64,000 nucleotides of DNA. It comes from Terribacillus aidingensis. Its GTDB lineage: Bacteria; Bacillota; Bacilli; Bacillales; Amphibacillaceae. The position numbers and the translations under genes are program-made. Position 1 is the stretch's first letter. Every line of letters begins with the position of its first letter. The notes below the pieces were generated by a model that did no database searches, was not told where the DNA came from, and saw only the letters and a list, made by a program, of their open reading frames with translations. Where the stretch lies: positions 716,001 to 780,000 of the forward strand of contig NZ_CP159996.1 in NCBI RefSeq assembly GCF_040703035.1, read 5' to 3'. Below are positions 62,127 to 64,000 of this stretch, piece by piece.

Positions 62127-63131
62127 TTTTGCTGCTTTTTGCAGTTTTGTGATCATCTGCAGGGCACGGCCTGTACCGATTGCTACGGATTCCAGTGGAT
62201 TCGGAGCCAAATGAACAGGGACGCTGATTTCAGATGCAAGCCATTGCTGCATGCCTTTAAGCAATGCGCCTCCGCCAGTCAAGATGACACCATGGTCAAC
62301 GATATCTCCGCTTAGTTCAGGCGGGCAGTCTTCCAATGTCATGCGAATTGTTTCAAGGATCTGTTCCAAAGATTCCTTAAGAGCTACTTGTACTTCCTTA
62401 GAAGAAATACCCACAGTCTTAGGTAGTCCTGTTACCATATCACGGCCGCGGACATCCATCATCAATTCATCATGGTCAATCAAGGCATAGCCGATTTCCA
62501 TTTTGATCTGTTCAGCAGTTCTTTCTCCAATGAGGATATTGTACTGCTTGCGGATATATTGGATGATCTCTTCATCCATTGAATCTCCGCCGATGCGGAC
62601 AGAACGGCAAGATACAACGCCGCCGAATGATATAATACCTACTTCACTTGTACCACCGCCGATATCGACAATTACATTCGCAACTGGCTCATCTACTGGC
62701 AGGTCAGCACCAATTGCTGCCGCAATTGGTTCTTCAATCAAGTGGACTTGTTTTGCACCATACGATTTGACCGCATTATGTATAGCGCGTCTTTCAACGG
62801 ATGTGCTGCCAGACGGTGTGCAGACAACGATAGTTGGTTTGCGAAGGGAAGAGCCCATCACCTTGCTCACTTTTTTCAGGATTTCTTTCAATAATTGAGC
62901 TGTTACATCATAGTCGGCGATTACACCATCTTTTAATGGACGAATCGGTACGATATTCTGTGGTGTTTTACCAACCATTTCTTTCGCTTCTGCTCCAACT
63001 GCCACAACGTTTTTTGTTTCCATATCAATTGCAACCACAGATGGTTCATTCAATACGATTCCTTTTTGTTTCGTATACACAAGTATATTTGCAGTGCCAA
63101 GGTCTATTCCAATTTCGGGATTAGCAAACAT
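62124..63131 (-). CDS. mreBH: MreBH, bacterial actin homologue
   Basis: 335-residue actin-like ATPase that positions cell-wall enzymes during rod elongation. Phosphate motifs are [19 protein letters not shown] (phosphate 1), [19 protein letters not shown] (phosphate 2) and [12 protein letters not shown] (adenosine). [20 protein letters not shown] and [20 protein letters not shown] match MreBH closely, more than Mbl or MreB. In B. subtilis MreBH works with the hydrolase LytE and is under sigma-I; a stretch of ACCCCC at the promoter here fits partly. TTGGAGGAAAT precedes the ATG on the minus strand. The gene stands alone. Confidence 0.95.
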   Translation of the reverse strand: MFANPEIGIDLGTANILVYTKQKGIVLNEPSVVAIDMETKNVVAVGAEAKEMVGKTPQNIVPIRPLKDGVIADYDVTAQLLKEILKKVSKVMGSSLRKPTIVVCTPSGSTSVERRAIHNAVKSYGAKQVHLIEEPIAAAIGADLPVDEPVANVIVDIGGGTSEVGIISFGGVVSCRSVRIGGDSMDEEIIQYIRKQYNILIGERTAEQIKMEIGYALIDHDELMMDVRGRDMVTGLPKTVGISSKEVQVALKESLEQILETIRMTLEDCPPELSGDIVDHGVILTGGGALLKGMQQWLASEISVPVHLAPNPLESVAIGTGRALQMITKLQKAAK

Positions 63132-63631
63132 TATATTTCCTCCAATAATGACATATTTCTACTATATTCATTCTCCCCCGTATAAAGCTTTATGGGGGTA
63201 GATCTGTCAAAGAGCCAAAAAGGCGCTTAAATTCGACATAATTCATTCTATCACCTGGTATAGAGGTGTTAAAGAGATACCTTTATCCTAATTTGGCAGA
63301 TTAAACTAAATAGATTAGGAGTAAAGGATTATATGCAAGGATTAAGCGTAAGTCAATTTACAGATAGATTACAAATACTGAGCTATTGTTACAAAAACTA
63401 GGAATGAAAAAGGTGTCAATCCTAATTTACATCCAATAAATAGTAAAGCGTCTGTTTATTACTAGTTTCATAGTCGGCTAAACGGGTACGATTTCGCATA
63501 AGAATCGGACTTTTCGCAGTGCTGTACAGATTTGAGTGCCTATTGGAAATTCTAGGCTGCAATATTACACAAAAACCCATGCTATGATGTTGCTGCAACA
63601 GGAAAACATACATCTCGAAAGGAGCAACATC
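63132..63631. other. Long intergenic region between mreBH and the secreted protein gene
   Basis: 500 bases without a convincing gene. Near mreBH lies an imperfect palindrome CCCCC...GGGGG around TATAAAGCTTTAT (63175-63198). A 22-codon frame from 63332 (MQGLSVSQFTDRLQILS) with TAGGAG before it may be the remnant of a gene, as a second frame continues ELLLQKLGMKKVS. A minus-strand frame of 63 codons at 63422-63613 has no support. A GAAAGGAG ribosome binding site lies just before 63632. Confidence 0.4.
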
Positions 63632-64000
63632 ATGTTTAAGAAAGTATTAGTAACAACACTATCTACAGCTATTCTAGCGGGAGGCGCATTGGCAGGAACA
63701 GCAAATGCTGCACCAGCTCAACCAACGAAAGAAGAAGCTCAAGTGCACGTAGCACAAGTAGTGAAAAGCGGATCTTTCTCTTCTATCGAAGATTTGAATA
63801 AATGGGTGAATGAATATCTATCAGCTTATAACATTCACATTAATACTGATAGCTTGCTAGCGAAATACAATGTTCAGCAGCCAGCTCAGCAAGAAAAAGC
63901 ACAGACTCCTGCTCAAGCAGCACCTCAGCAAGAGCAAGCAAAAGCGCCAGCTGCTCAGAAAGAAGAGCAAAAAGCTGCTGCTCCGAAAAAGGAAGAAAAA
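63632..64000 (+). CDS. Secreted protein with Ala/Gln/Glu/Lys-rich linker, 3'-truncated by window edge
   Basis: The first 123 residues of an exported protein. The signal peptide FKKVLVTTLSTAILAGGALA ends at a likely cleavage after ANA. A helical region (about 30-88, FSSIEDLNKWVNEYLSAYN) follows, then a low-complexity linker with QQPAQQEKAQTPAQAAPQQE and alternating PAAQKEEQK. Such a linker usually connects to a C-terminal enzyme or wall-binding domain; in Bacilli a CAP/YkwD-type domain is common, but that part lies outside the window. GAAAGGAG precedes the ATG. The neighbourhood of mreBH would fit a cell-wall role. Confidence 0.75.
   Translation, partial: MFKKVLVTTLSTAILAGGALAGTANAAPAQPTKEEAQVHVAQVVKSGSFSSIEDLNKWVNEYLSAYNIHINTDSLLAKYNVQQPAQQEKAQTPAQAAPQQEQAKAPAAQKEEQKAAAPKKEEK

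Noticed and set aside
63422..63613. 63-codon minus-strand frame before the secreted protein gene
   Set aside because: No ribosome binding site, no recognisable motif, and it overlaps the likely promoter of the neighbouring gene.

Overview
The window looks like a chromosomal segment of a low-GC Gram-positive spore-former of the family Bacillaceae. The grounds are: an MreBH-type actin homologue, a YfmS-type soluble chemoreceptor next to an aldehyde dehydrogenase, YdbC/PC4, DUF2164 and IDEAL-domain proteins, strong AGGAGG-type ribosome binding sites with frequent GTG and TTG starts, classic hairpin plus T-run terminators, and many CcpA-type cre boxes. A halotolerant genus such as Terribacillus is a guess. 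I see no rRNA, tRNA, CRISPR array, insertion sequence or prophage.

Layout. 1-5 kb: the 3' part of a serine/threonine symporter (sstT), a GNAT enzyme, a LysR regulator divergent from fumarase (fumC). 4.7-9.3 kb: an aryl-beta-glucoside PTS island (GntR regulator, bglP, 6-phospho-beta-glucosidase) with a textbook operator and cre. 9.4-15 kb: an ascorbate-type PTS operon (PRD regulator with its own EIIA domain, EIIB, EIIC) with a split transketolase. 15-19.4 kb: small single genes (methyltransferase, membrane protein, ATPase, YdeI-like, GNAT, glutamine amidotransferase). 19.6-26 kb: an ABC importer with a GH38 alpha-mannosidase. 26-34.3 kb: Nudix, a MerR-like regulator, methyltransferase, a PabB-PabC fusion, small membrane proteins, a frameshifted GNAT, YfmS-like chemoreceptor and aldehyde dehydrogenase, cupin. 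34.4-47 kb: secreted rhamnogalacturonan lyase (PL11), M20 dipeptidase with a membrane transporter, a split GGDEF gene, LysR, an RluA-type pseudouridine synthase, a truncated PadR with DUF2812, and a large secreted GH78 alpha-L-rhamnosidase. 47.3-53.3 kb: two tandem M20 amidohydrolase paralogues, a metal-dependent amidohydrolase and a DASS dicarboxylate transporter. 53.3-60.3 kb: small genes, corA, then a GntR-controlled GH4 hydrolase, YdjC/ChbG deacetylase and PTS EIICB operon. 60.3-64 kb: DUF2164, YdbC, uracil-DNA glycosylase, VOC protein, a tandem intergenic repeat, mreBH and the start of a secreted protein cut by the window edge.

How it works together: the theme is plant and fungal carbohydrate scavenging under catabolite control. 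Six cre-like boxes sit in front of the beta-glucoside, ascorbate-type PTS, mannosidase, rhamnogalacturonan lyase, rhamnosidase and dicarboxylate transport genes. The most interesting units are the ascorbate-type PTS/split-transketolase operon, whose only EIIA is fused to its regulator, and the GH4/ChbG/EIICB operon, which suggests an N-acetylated disaccharide substrate. Five small genes appear broken or truncated (an in-frame TGA, an in-frame TAA, two single-base frameshifts, one 5' truncation). These could be real decay or consensus errors.
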